Source: Emticicia sp. BO119 (lineage in GTDB: Bacteria; Bacteroidota; Bacteroidia; Cytophagales; Spirosomataceae). From it: a stretch of 64,000 bases of DNA. The notes beneath the pieces were generated by a model that saw only the letters and a list, made by a program, of their open reading frames with translations, did no database searches and was not told the DNA's origin. Positions 36,335-43,513 of the stretch are shown piece by piece (position 1 is the stretch's first letter; each line of letters starts with the position of its first letter). Where the stretch lies: assembly GCF_013912375.1 (NCBI RefSeq), contig NZ_JACETV010000001.1, forward strand, positions 186,001 through 250,000. Direction: 5' to 3'. Position numbers and translations under genes: made by a program.

Positions 36335-36847
36335 TTACTTATTCTTTCTGAAAAGATAAGCAGGGGCATCAAACGCCATACCATTATCAATCATTAATTC
36401 ACCCGTACAGATTCTGATACTTCCTCTGATAAAATTATAAGAACCATCATCAAATTTTTCCTTGTCAGGATTTATTCCAACCATAAATATTTGTTCGTAT
36501 TCAGACTGTATTAAATCATAGGTCATAATTTTTGTCAACTTGTCATTTTCATAGATTTCGGCTAATTGTTTACCATCGGCTTTTTCTGAAATGATGAGTT
36601 TTACATTCGGTACTTCATCTGACGGTGGCACCATTGTAATCATACCTTTTAATTGCCATTCTCCATAAATTTCTTTTTTTACGTCAGCTATTTTCAAAGA
36701 TACATTAGCAGAATTACGAAGACAGTCGAAATCTAAAATGGATTCTGCTTTGACCATGTTTGGGGAAGGAACATCCTGATCGGAAGTTTTACAAGCGTTT
36801 AGAGTTAGTAGAGAGAAAAGGCTACAGCCAAGTATCAACTTTTTCAT
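36335..36847 (-). CDS. Small lipoprotein, function unknown
   Basis: A 170-residue protein with signal MKKLILGCSLFSLLTLNAC ending in a lipobox. The mature part contains EIYGEWQLKGMITMVPPSDE, a GxW-type strand resembling the lipocalin-like fold of its neighbour, and a C-terminus ending in FRKNK. No catalytic motif is visible. It is probably transcribed with the 139-residue lipoprotein downstream. Confidence 0.65.
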   Translation of the reverse strand: MKKLILGCSLFSLLTLNACKTSDQDVPSPNMVKAESILDFDCLRNSANVSLKIADVKKEIYGEWQLKGMITMVPPSDEVPNVKLIISEKADGKQLAEIYENDKLTKIMTYDLIQSEYEQIFMVGINPDKEKFDDGSYNFIRGSIRICTGELMIDNGMAFDAPAYLFRKNK

Positions 36848-37021
36848 ACAAATGTATAGATTGATAGTTTATTTGGTACTATGATGCCGTGAATATAAAA
36901 ATGGTTGGAACGAATCTGAAATTTTTAAGAAAGATTAACATTATTTGAATCAGTGACCAGCCTTTAATAGAGTAGCATGATTATAATATTCAAAAATACC
37001 ATTTCTTGTTACAGGACTTTT

Positions 37022-37054
37022 ACCCGATATATTGCCCATTTAACCGATAAATAG
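37022..37054 (+). promoter_or_regulatory. Direct-repeat operator candidate for the LytTR regulator
   Basis: ACCCGATATATTG at 37022-37034 and AACCGATAAATAG at 37042-37054 agree at 10 of 13 positions and are offset by exactly 20 bases, about two helical turns. LytTR regulators typically bind two direct 9-base repeats on one DNA face upstream of the -35 region. The pair lies just upstream of the candidate promoter of an operon that encodes a LytTR regulator, so autoregulation is a natural inference. Confidence 0.4.
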
Positions 37055-37074
37055 AACCTGTTGACCTATTATAG

Positions 37075-37105
37075 TTTCTTCGGGAATGGCTTGTCTTTAT
37101 TTTTG
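37075..37105 (+). promoter_or_regulatory. Promoter of the ABC/LytS/LytTR operon
   Basis: TTTC at 37075-37078, a 19-base spacer and TATTTTTG at 37098-37105 match the Bacteroidota TTTG-N19-TAnnTTTG promoter with a single mismatch. The predicted start of transcription lies about 15 bases before the ATG, so the leader would be very short. Confidence 0.5.
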
Positions 37106-37125
37106 AATTAAATAAAAAAGCTATT

Positions 37126-38031
37126 ATGACAACTATTCAGGTAAGTAATGTATCCCATCAATTTTCTAATCAGGAATATGTATTAGATAATATTAATTTG
37201 AATGTGCGAGAGGGAAGTATTTATGGTTTTCTGGGTCCCAATGGTGCCGGGAAAACCACTACCCTCCGCCTTATTTTAGGATTGCTGAAAAAACAGAAAG
37301 GCAAAATTGAAATTTTCGGAAAACCTTTTGACAGTCATCGAATTGAAATCCTCAATAAAATCGGTTCTCTGATTGAAAGCCCTTCAATTTATGGGCATCT
37401 GACGGCCATAAATAATCTGAAAGTATGGCAAAAGATTTACCAGTCACCTGATAACCGTATTGGCGAAGTACTGGAATTGGTAGGGTTAGCTCATACGAAA
37501 AATAAAAAAGCCAGCCAGTTTTCGTTGGGAATGAAGCAAAGATTGGGGATTGCCGTAGCATTACTGCACAATCCGTCGCTATTGATTTTAGATGAACCAA
37601 CTAACGGACTCGACCCAAGCGGTATTGTAGAAATCAGAGAACTATTAAAGCGATTAAATCAGCAGCATGGCATAACTATCATTATTTCAAGCCATTTATT
37701 AGGCGAGATAGAAAAATTGGTAACTGATGTAGGTATCATTAACAAAGGCAAAATGCTTTTTGAAAGCTCCCTTACTGATTTAATGAATCGCCAGCATCAG
37801 GCTTCTACTATTTATTTCGATACCAACGATAATGCAACCGCACTCCAATTGATGCACCAACAAAAAATTGCAGCGCAGATTGAGAAAGAGCGTATTGTGG
37901 TTTCGCAGTTATCAAAGCATACAATTGCTCAGATCAACCAGAATTTAGTTGCCAATAGCATTGAAGTTTATGGCATCAGAGCTATTGAAAATGACCTCGA
38001 AAGTATTTTTATGAATTTAACCAACAATTGA
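37126..38031 (+). CDS. ABC transporter ATP-binding protein (BcrA/lantibiotic-immunity type)
   Basis: A 301-residue ATPase with Walker A GPNGAGKTT (about 38-46), Q-loop region IGSLIESPSIYGHLTA, signature FSLGMKQRLG, Walker B LLILDEPTNGLDP and the switch histidine in ISSHLL. The ESPSIYGHLTA stretch and the C-terminal extension of about 80 residues are typical of NatA/BcrA-type exporters used in antimicrobial-peptide resistance. Its stop overlaps the permease start by four bases. The four-gene operon (ATPase, permease, LytS-type kinase, LytTR regulator) resembles a peptide-sensing and export module. Confidence 0.93.
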   Translation: MTTIQVSNVSHQFSNQEYVLDNINLNVREGSIYGFLGPNGAGKTTTLRLILGLLKKQKGKIEIFGKPFDSHRIEILNKIGSLIESPSIYGHLTAINNLKVWQKIYQSPDNRIGEVLELVGLAHTKNKKASQFSLGMKQRLGIAVALLHNPSLLILDEPTNGLDPSGIVEIRELLKRLNQQHGITIIISSHLLGEIEKLVTDVGIINKGKMLFESSLTDLMNRQHQASTIYFDTNDNATALQLMHQQKIAAQIEKERIVVSQLSKHTIAQINQNLVANSIEVYGIRAIENDLESIFMNLTNN

Positions 38032-38813
38032 TTATGATTAGCTTTATACATAGTTTCCAGAGTGAATGGCTTAAAAAGAAAGGCACATTGGCTTTCTGGC
38101 TGGTATTTGTCGGTAGTTTTTTTATCCCACTTATTTTTCTTTCAAGAGGCATTTTCTATCCAAAAGATTTCTTGGCAGAAGCTAAAAGTCCTCAGTTCTG
38201 GGACATACTAACAAGCCGTAGCTGGCAGTTTATGGCAATTCTGCTTTTGCCATTAGGAGTGGCCTTAGCCACCAGCCTTATTACCCAGATTGAGTTCAGA
38301 AATAACACATGGAAACAACTCAATACAACTCCGCAGAGTTTATCGGTAATTTTCTGGAGCAAATTCGCTGTAATTATTGTCATGCTCCTTCAGTTTTTTA
38401 TACTCTTTCATATTGGTATGTACCTATCTGCCCTGATACCTGCTATTATTAACGGCAGTACCGACTTCTATGAGCGTTCAGTGCCATTTGAGTCTATTTT
38501 GAAAATGGCAGGATTATATTTTGTAGATTGTCTGCCCATTGTAGCTTTACAATATTTGGTCAGCCTGCAGTTTAAAAACTTTTTGGTGCCTTTAAGTTTC
38601 GGAATAGGCCTGCTTTTAGCCTCATTAATTGCCGTGCAATGGAAATATGGTTATATAGTACCCTACACTTATTGTCCTTATAATATGTTTTCGGCAAAAC
38701 AACCACAGATGGTACCGGCCGGAGTTAATTTTCATTACTGGGCAGTTGGGTATTTCGCTGGAGCTACATTGTTAGGCTATTTTTTATATCTTAATAAGAA
38801 AGAAAAGGGGTAA
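38028..38813 (+). CDS. ABC transporter permease (ABC-2/lantibiotic-immunity type)
   Basis: A 261-residue membrane protein with six hydrophobic segments (about residues 18-40, 60-80, 108-130, 155-175, 185-205 and 235-255). The N-terminus FIHSFQSEWLKKKGTLAFWL is typical of ABC-2 type permeases of lantibiotic-immunity exporters. Two copies would pair with the ATPase encoded just before it, whose stop codon overlaps this start. The exported molecule is unknown. The sensor kinase gene follows one base after the stop. Confidence 0.88.
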   Translation: MIMISFIHSFQSEWLKKKGTLAFWLVFVGSFFIPLIFLSRGIFYPKDFLAEAKSPQFWDILTSRSWQFMAILLLPLGVALATSLITQIEFRNNTWKQLNTTPQSLSVIFWSKFAVIIVMLLQFFILFHIGMYLSALIPAIINGSTDFYERSVPFESILKMAGLYFVDCLPIVALQYLVSLQFKNFLVPLSFGIGLLLASLIAVQWKYGYIVPYTYCPYNMFSAKQPQMVPAGVNFHYWAVGYFAGATLLGYFLYLNKKEKG

Positions 38814-38814
38814 T

Positions 38815-39876
38815 ATGAAAAAGATGGTTGTAGTTTCGTTGCATATTGGGTACTGGTTTTTGTACTTATTCCTGCTTTTTATTATTCTTTTATTATTACA
38901 GATAGGAACAAAACTGAAAGCGCAACCACTTTTCTTCGATTATCGATTCGAAACTTTTTTTGCTTGTTTTGCATTATTACCAGCTATATTAGGTTTTTAT
39001 ACCTTTTATAGCTTTCTTTTTGATAAGTTTTTACTCCAGCGTAATATATTTCTTTTATTTGTATCTGGCATTTCTGCCTCTATATTTATTGGTTTATTGA
39101 GCAGTACTGTTATATCTGTTCTTCACTATTATGGAATCGGCCCCGGAGTATTCGGTGAAAATATTTATGCGGTCATAACTATTCTGATTGTAATTTCCAT
39201 TATCTCTTTATTGAATGGTGGGATGGGCTTGCTAACAAAGGGATTCATAAGGTGGTATGCCGAATTAAGATGGAAAGAAGAGCTCATGCGCAAAAATTTT
39301 GAAATGGAGCTTGCCTTGATAAAATCTCAGACAAGCCCGCATTTTTTATTTAATACGCTCAATAATATTGATGTACTCATCACCAAGAATGCTGAAAAGG
39401 CATCTTTGTATCTGAATAAACTATCCGATATTATGCGGTATATGCTATACGAAACAAAGGGTGAAAAAATACTTTTGGCTAACGAATTAGCTTATATTGA
39501 GAAGTACATTGACCTGCAGAAAATCAGAACTGCCAATCCGAATTTTGTCGAGTTCACAATAATAGGTGATACCGTGAATGTGTTGGTCTCACCCATGATT
39601 CTACTACCTTTTGTTGAAAATGCCTTTAAACATGCCGATAACAGAAAAAATGAAAATGTTATCAGAATAGAGGTGGCTGTTGAAAAAGAACAGTTGATAT
39701 TTGAATGTGAGAATAAATATTCTAAATCAGAAATGCAACAAGAATTTGGAGGTTTGGGAAATGAATTAATAAAACGACGGCTGGAACTACTTTATCCGTT
39801 GAATCATGTATTATTAATCAGCAAAAACGCTGATATTTATAGTGTAAAATTAGCGATTGGCATTCATGAAAATTAG
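38815..39876 (+). CDS. LytS-type sensor histidine kinase
   Basis: A 353-residue protein. Four hydrophobic segments occupy residues about 8-145. A coiled linker (KEELMRKNFEMELALIK) leads to the His_kinase domain with the phospho-acceptor H176 in SQTSPHFLFNTLNNID. The ATPase part has the N-box words LLPFVENAFKHA and FECENKYS, and the G-box is GGLGNELIKRRLELLYP. It lacks a separate extracellular sensor domain, which is common in membrane-stress and peptide sensors linked to ABC exporters. Its end overlaps the response-regulator gene by 11 bases, so they are an obligate pair. Confidence 0.93.
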   Translation: MKKMVVVSLHIGYWFLYLFLLFIILLLLQIGTKLKAQPLFFDYRFETFFACFALLPAILGFYTFYSFLFDKFLLQRNIFLLFVSGISASIFIGLLSSTVISVLHYYGIGPGVFGENIYAVITILIVISIISLLNGGMGLLTKGFIRWYAELRWKEELMRKNFEMELALIKSQTSPHFLFNTLNNIDVLITKNAEKASLYLNKLSDIMRYMLYETKGEKILLANELAYIEKYIDLQKIRTANPNFVEFTIIGDTVNVLVSPMILLPFVENAFKHADNRKNENVIRIEVAVEKEQLIFECENKYSKSEMQQEFGGLGNELIKRRLELLYPLNHVLLISKNADIYSVKLAIGIHEN

Positions 39877-40561
39877 CTGTATAATTGTAGAGGACGAACC
39901 ATTAGCCGCAGAACGCTTGCATAACTATGTACAGAAGCTGCCTTTTCTGAATTTAGTAATGATGTTCGACAATGCAATTGATGCCCTTGTTTTTCTCAAA
40001 ACCCAGTCGGTTGATTTACTTTTTTTAGATATAAACTTAGGCGATTTTTCGGGGATTAAATTATTAGAAACGGCTCATATTAAAAGTCAGGTTATACTTA
40101 CAACAGCCTACCATGAATATGCTATAAAGGGGTTTGATTTAAAAGTAAATGATTATCTGCTGAAACCCTTTACATTCGAGCGCTTTGTACAGGCAGTAGG
40201 CCGGGTGCAGGATTTTTTTGTTAAAACAGAAATACAACAACCCAAGAAATTTATTTTCGTCAAAACAGAATATAGGTTAGAGAAAGTATTATTTGATGAA
40301 ATGCTATTTATTGAGGGAAAGGGAGATTACAGGCGGATACACACTCACACCAAGAAAATTATGACACTCCAGACCTTTACTGACTTTGAACAGGAAATTC
40401 CAACTACCATTGTATGTCGGGTACATAAATCGTTTATGGTGGCAATTGATAAAATTGACTCGATAGAGAAAGATCGCATACGTATTAATAATATACTCAT
40501 TCCGATTTCGGATAGCTATCGACAGGGATTTTATGAAATTATCAACCAGTCCACAAAATAG
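39866..40561 (+). CDS. LytTR response regulator
   Basis: A 231-residue protein started at the ATG at 39866, inside the kinase gene. Residues 1-120 are a receiver domain with acidic pocket E9-D10, phospho-acceptor D55 (LLFLDINLGDFSG), Thr in ILTTAYHEYA and Lys in YLLKPF. Residues about 135-230 are a LytTR DNA-binding domain (FIEGKGDYRRIHT, CRVHKSFMVAIDKIDSI). It should act with the LytS-type kinase. The direct repeat upstream of the ABC gene is a candidate target. Confidence 0.94.
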   Translation: MKISCIIVEDEPLAAERLHNYVQKLPFLNLVMMFDNAIDALVFLKTQSVDLLFLDINLGDFSGIKLLETAHIKSQVILTTAYHEYAIKGFDLKVNDYLLKPFTFERFVQAVGRVQDFFVKTEIQQPKKFIFVKTEYRLEKVLFDEMLFIEGKGDYRRIHTHTKKIMTLQTFTDFEQEIPTTIVCRVHKSFMVAIDKIDSIEKDRIRINNILIPISDSYRQGFYEIINQSTK

Positions 40562-40614
40562 ATTGTTGGCTTAAAATGTCAGCATCTTGTCTGTTTCAAT
40601 TTTATTAATTCTTC

Positions 40615-40622
40615 TAATTTTG
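40615..40622 (+). promoter_or_regulatory. Candidate -7 box of the GlxA-type regulator gene
   Basis: TAATTTTG matches the Bacteroidota TAnnTTTG consensus exactly and lies 20 bases before the ATG. A TTTC word occurs 17 bases upstream, slightly closer than the ideal 19. Confidence 0.35.
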
Positions 40623-40642
40623 TAGCATCAAATGAATAATGA

Positions 40643-41566
40643 ATGGCGACCACAAAAATCGTTTTTCTGATTTTACCAGAAATCCAACTGCTTGATCTGG
40701 CAGGGGCCGATCAGGTATTCTACGAAGCCAAATGCTATGGCTCAGATATTGAAATTGATTATTGTTCATTTGAAAATACTATTAAAACCTCAACTTTACT
40801 ACCTATAGGCAAGGTAAAAGATTTACATGAAGTAAGTTTTAAAGCAGGAGATTATCTGATTATCCCTGGGGCTGAAACTTCTTATATATTATCAGATGAA
40901 TTTAAGGCTAAATATGAAATATTTGATTGGCTCAAAATGGCGTATAGTCAGAAAGTAATATTATGTTCGGTTTGTACAGGTGCATTTGTTTTAGCCTTGG
41001 CAGGATTGCTCAATAATCGGAAATGTACTACACATTGGAAGCGAACAGCACAGCTTCAGGCATTGTTTCCCAAGACAGAAGTGGTGGAGAATATTCTTTT
41101 TATGGAAGATGGAGGAATATTAACAAGTGCTGGTGTAACCTCTGGTATTGATTTGGCCTTGCATATAGTGAGCCAGTTAGAAGATGATTTCTTTTCGTAT
41201 AAAGTAGCGCGTGAATTAGTTATTTATATACGGAGACATGGGAATCAATCTCAGCAGAGTATTTTTCTGCAATATCGTAACCATATACATTCAGGCGTAC
41301 ATAGGGTGCAGGACTGGTTGAAGGAAAATATTCACAGGAAATCTTCTTTACCCGATTTGGCTGATATAGCTTGTATGAGTACACGGAATTTTACAAGAGT
41401 CTTTAAGAAAGAAACAGGGATTTCAGTCAATGATTTTACGACTTTGATCAGGAAAGAAAAAATAAAAGCCTTGATAAAAAAACCGGATATAACCAGAAGT
41501 CAGATTGCCAATCAATGCGGATTGAAAAGCGAAAGACAGATAATAAGATTACTGAAAGAATTATAA
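40643..41566 (+). CDS. GlxA-type transcription regulator (DJ-1/PfpI domain plus AraC domain)
   Basis: A 307-residue protein. Residues about 1-185 follow the DJ-1/PfpI fold (IVFLILPEIQLLDLAGADQVF, LIIPGAE, CSVCTGAFVLALAGLLNNR with the nucleophile-elbow Cys, TTHW). Residues about 215-305 are an AraC helix-turn-helix pair (LPDLADIACMSTRNFTRVFK, SQIANQCGLKSERQIIR). The second helix pair is shortened and the protein ends abruptly after LLKEL, without the usual FRRxxG tail. This family regulates diverse catabolic or stress genes. The DinB gene 68 bases downstream may be a target. Confidence 0.9.
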   Translation: MATTKIVFLILPEIQLLDLAGADQVFYEAKCYGSDIEIDYCSFENTIKTSTLLPIGKVKDLHEVSFKAGDYLIIPGAETSYILSDEFKAKYEIFDWLKMAYSQKVILCSVCTGAFVLALAGLLNNRKCTTHWKRTAQLQALFPKTEVVENILFMEDGGILTSAGVTSGIDLALHIVSQLEDDFFSYKVARELVIYIRRHGNQSQQSIFLQYRNHIHSGVHRVQDWLKENIHRKSSLPDLADIACMSTRNFTRVFKKETGISVNDFTTLIRKEKIKALIKKPDITRSQIANQCGLKSERQIIRLLKEL

Positions 41567-41634
41567 TTACGGAAAAGCTAATTATACTTATGTGTTTGCA
41601 GATATAAACAAGTACTCATCAATTAATCAAGCTA

Positions 41635-42156
41635 ATGAAAAAATCGGACATTTATCCTATGCCAGAGTATTTCGACAGATATATTAATCTGGCGGATGAC
41701 GTGGAATTAAAGAAAGCCTTAGACATCAGTGCAGAAGAATTGAATAATCTACCTGTAGAGCAATGGGAAACCATAGGTGATAAGGTATATGAACCGGGCA
41801 AATGGACCATTAAGGATATTCTGCAACATATGATAGATACCGAACGAATCTTTGCCTATCGGGCCTTGTGTTTTGCAAGAGGCGAAACCTCAAGAATGCC
41901 TTCTTTTGATGAAGAAGAATATGGCAGAAACACCAATGCTAACCAACGTACTTTAGAAAACCTGATAGATGAATTAAAAACTAATCGGGCATCTTTCATA
42001 GCACTTTATAATTCATTTACAGATGAAATGCTATTGAGAACCGGATTGTCTTTTAAAGGAATATATTCTGTATTGGCTATAGGTTTCATTATTGCAGGTC
42101 ATCAACGTTGGCACCTGAATATAATCAGGGAGAGATATGAGGGATTGGTTAACTAA
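41635..42156 (+). CDS. DinB superfamily protein
   Basis: A 173-residue cytoplasmic protein with the four-helix DinB/YfiT fold. The metal-binding histidines expected in the family are seen as ILQHMIDTERIFAYRAL (first His) and IIAGHQRWHLNIIRERY (two His near the C-terminus). The N-terminal PEYFDRYINLADDVELKKAL is typical of Bacteroidota members. The family includes thiol S-transferases such as bacillithiol transferases, but most members lack an assigned substrate. It is downstream of the GlxA-type regulator on the same strand. Confidence 0.9.
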   Translation: MKKSDIYPMPEYFDRYINLADDVELKKALDISAEELNNLPVEQWETIGDKVYEPGKWTIKDILQHMIDTERIFAYRALCFARGETSRMPSFDEEEYGRNTNANQRTLENLIDELKTNRASFIALYNSFTDEMLLRTGLSFKGIYSVLAIGFIIAGHQRWHLNIIRERYEGLVN

Positions 42157-42168
42157 TCCATCCCCTTT

Positions 42169-42598
42169 TCAAAAATAATCTTCCCAAAAATACCAGTCAA
42201 CCATGGGTTCGCTTGTTTGCATACAAAACGAGAGAAGCCTATTTGTTGCTTTATCATCAAAAAACATTTCTTTCGTCAATAAAATGTGTTTTAAAATAAA
42301 TGGTAGAGTATAGCTTTGAAGGGAATATTCTTTCAAAACAATTCATTCCTCTTTCAAGAGATCTAAGAATTTCTCAAAAATACCATTATTAAATTCAACA
42401 CAGCACGGGTTGAATTTTACTTTAACTCCTGCCAATTGAAATTTTTCTACAACCTCAATGACATCAGAATTTAGTTGACCTATTAGCAATTAGAGACATT
42501 CTACAATGGTTTCGTCAAAATCAAGCCAAATACTAAGTGCTTCGATTATTACAGATAGATTTGTTTAAACAATCCACAGCATTTATCACTACTGACAT
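42169..42598 (-). pseudogene. Decayed gene of unknown function
   Basis: One reading frame from 42552 down to a TGA at 42169-42171 spans 128 codons with protein-like composition but carries two internal stops: TAA at 42490-42492 and TGA at 42343-42345. Readable segments include EALSIWLDFDETIVECL, NSDVIEVVEKFQLAGVKVKF, CCVEFNNGIFEKFLDLLKEE and MQTSEPMVDWYFWEDYF. Upstream, an ATG at 42598 opens a different frame (MSVVINAVDCLNKSI) that would join it by a frameshift near 42555. I do not recognise a family. Tandem small genes are an alternative, but the shared frame favours decay of one gene. Confidence 0.5.
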
Positions 42599-42825
42599 TC
42601 TTTCAAAATTCCATACATCTGTAACATTTGTATTATATCATTGTCCTGAATAGCTTTTTCAGCATGAGCTAAATGGATTTTTAATCGTTGGGAAGCAATA
42701 ATCCCAACGTTGTTCGGTAAGGAATGATAAAGATTCAATAAATCTTTTACCCGGCTTATCTCTTTGAGTAGATCATGGGTCAAGTCAGTAGACGACTGAT
42801 TGGAGGTTTGGATAGTAGTTCTCAC
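42589..42825 (-). CDS. Small helical protein, function unknown
   Basis: A 78-residue frame starting with GTG. It is polar and helical (HDLLKEISRVKDLLNLYHSL, AHAEKAIQDNDIIQMLQMYG) with no signal or membrane segment. It is likely coding by composition but no family is recognised. It lies just upstream of the decayed gene, which may once have been its partner. Confidence 0.4.
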   Translation of the reverse strand: MRTTIQTSNQSSTDLTHDLLKEISRVKDLLNLYHSLPNNVGIIASQRLKIHLAHAEKAIQDNDIIQMLQMYGILKECQ

Positions 42826-43513
42826 GCAAAAGTTATTTTTAGTTATATTAAAGGTTTTAGTGGCTTACCATACATAAGTCAGAAGAGTTTGGCTGTAAAT
42901 AAAGGTTTAATTACTCGTTAAAAACAGATTTAAAGCATAAGGTAATGGCTATTTCTGCTTATTTTGGGTCCATATTTCTTGATTTACAGCAAATTTCACT
43001 CCAAAGTGTGCTTAAGTTGCAATTGTTTTTTGGGCTTTAAAAATAGTTTTTCCCTGAGATAAATTTATCGTTTATCATTGCAGGACCAATCGTAATAGTT
43101 GAAATAAATAAGAGATTACAGTTTTGTATTACTTTACAAACATTGAATAATTAATTCAGTAGTATTTAGAGGTGTAAGCCTATTTTTTATTTTCTTATAA
43201 AGAAAAATGTTGTCCTGATTAGCTTTAGTCAGAATAAATCTTAATTTTAATCAGGGGCAAAGCAAATTTTGGTACAATGAAGCAAAATAATTAGCAGGCT
43301 TTTTTATAATATCCTTTAAGTTTTTCGTTATTGCTTGTAATTACAGCATTATGAAATAAAACGTATTAAAACTATTCTTTCCATCTCAATAAATTGGCTG
43401 ACTTTGCTAAAATTCTATATTTTTACGAATCATCGGAAGTTCGCCTCAATTTAAATCAATTGCCTATAGCGGATATTTACGTTTACTAATCAGATTGTCA
43501 TAACCCCTTTTGT
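42826..43513. other. Long AT-rich intergenic region
   Basis: 688 bases before the five-gene envelope operon, with stops in all frames and no RNA gene recognised. A small inverted pair, CCTGATTA near 43214 and TAATCAGG near 43248, is present. The promoter at 43394-43423 is the only regulatory element I can support. Confidence 0.5.
43394..43423 (+). promoter_or_regulatory. Candidate promoter of the five-gene envelope operon
   Basis: TTG at 43394-43396, a 19-base spacer and TATATTTT at 43416-43423 fit the Bacteroidota TTG-N19-TAnnTTTG pattern with one mismatch at the last base. It predicts a leader of about 85 bases before the ATG at 43514. Confidence 0.4.

Noticed and set aside
38815-39876. 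Idea that the ABC/LytS operon is a lantibiotic biosynthesis cluster
   Set aside because: No precursor peptide, LanB/LanC/LanM enzyme or leader peptidase is near; the set fits export or resistance only.
43214-43255. Eight-base inverted pair CCTGATTA/TAATCAGG as an operator or terminator
   Set aside because: Short, AT-rich, with a long spacer and no gene end or promoter next to it; may be chance.
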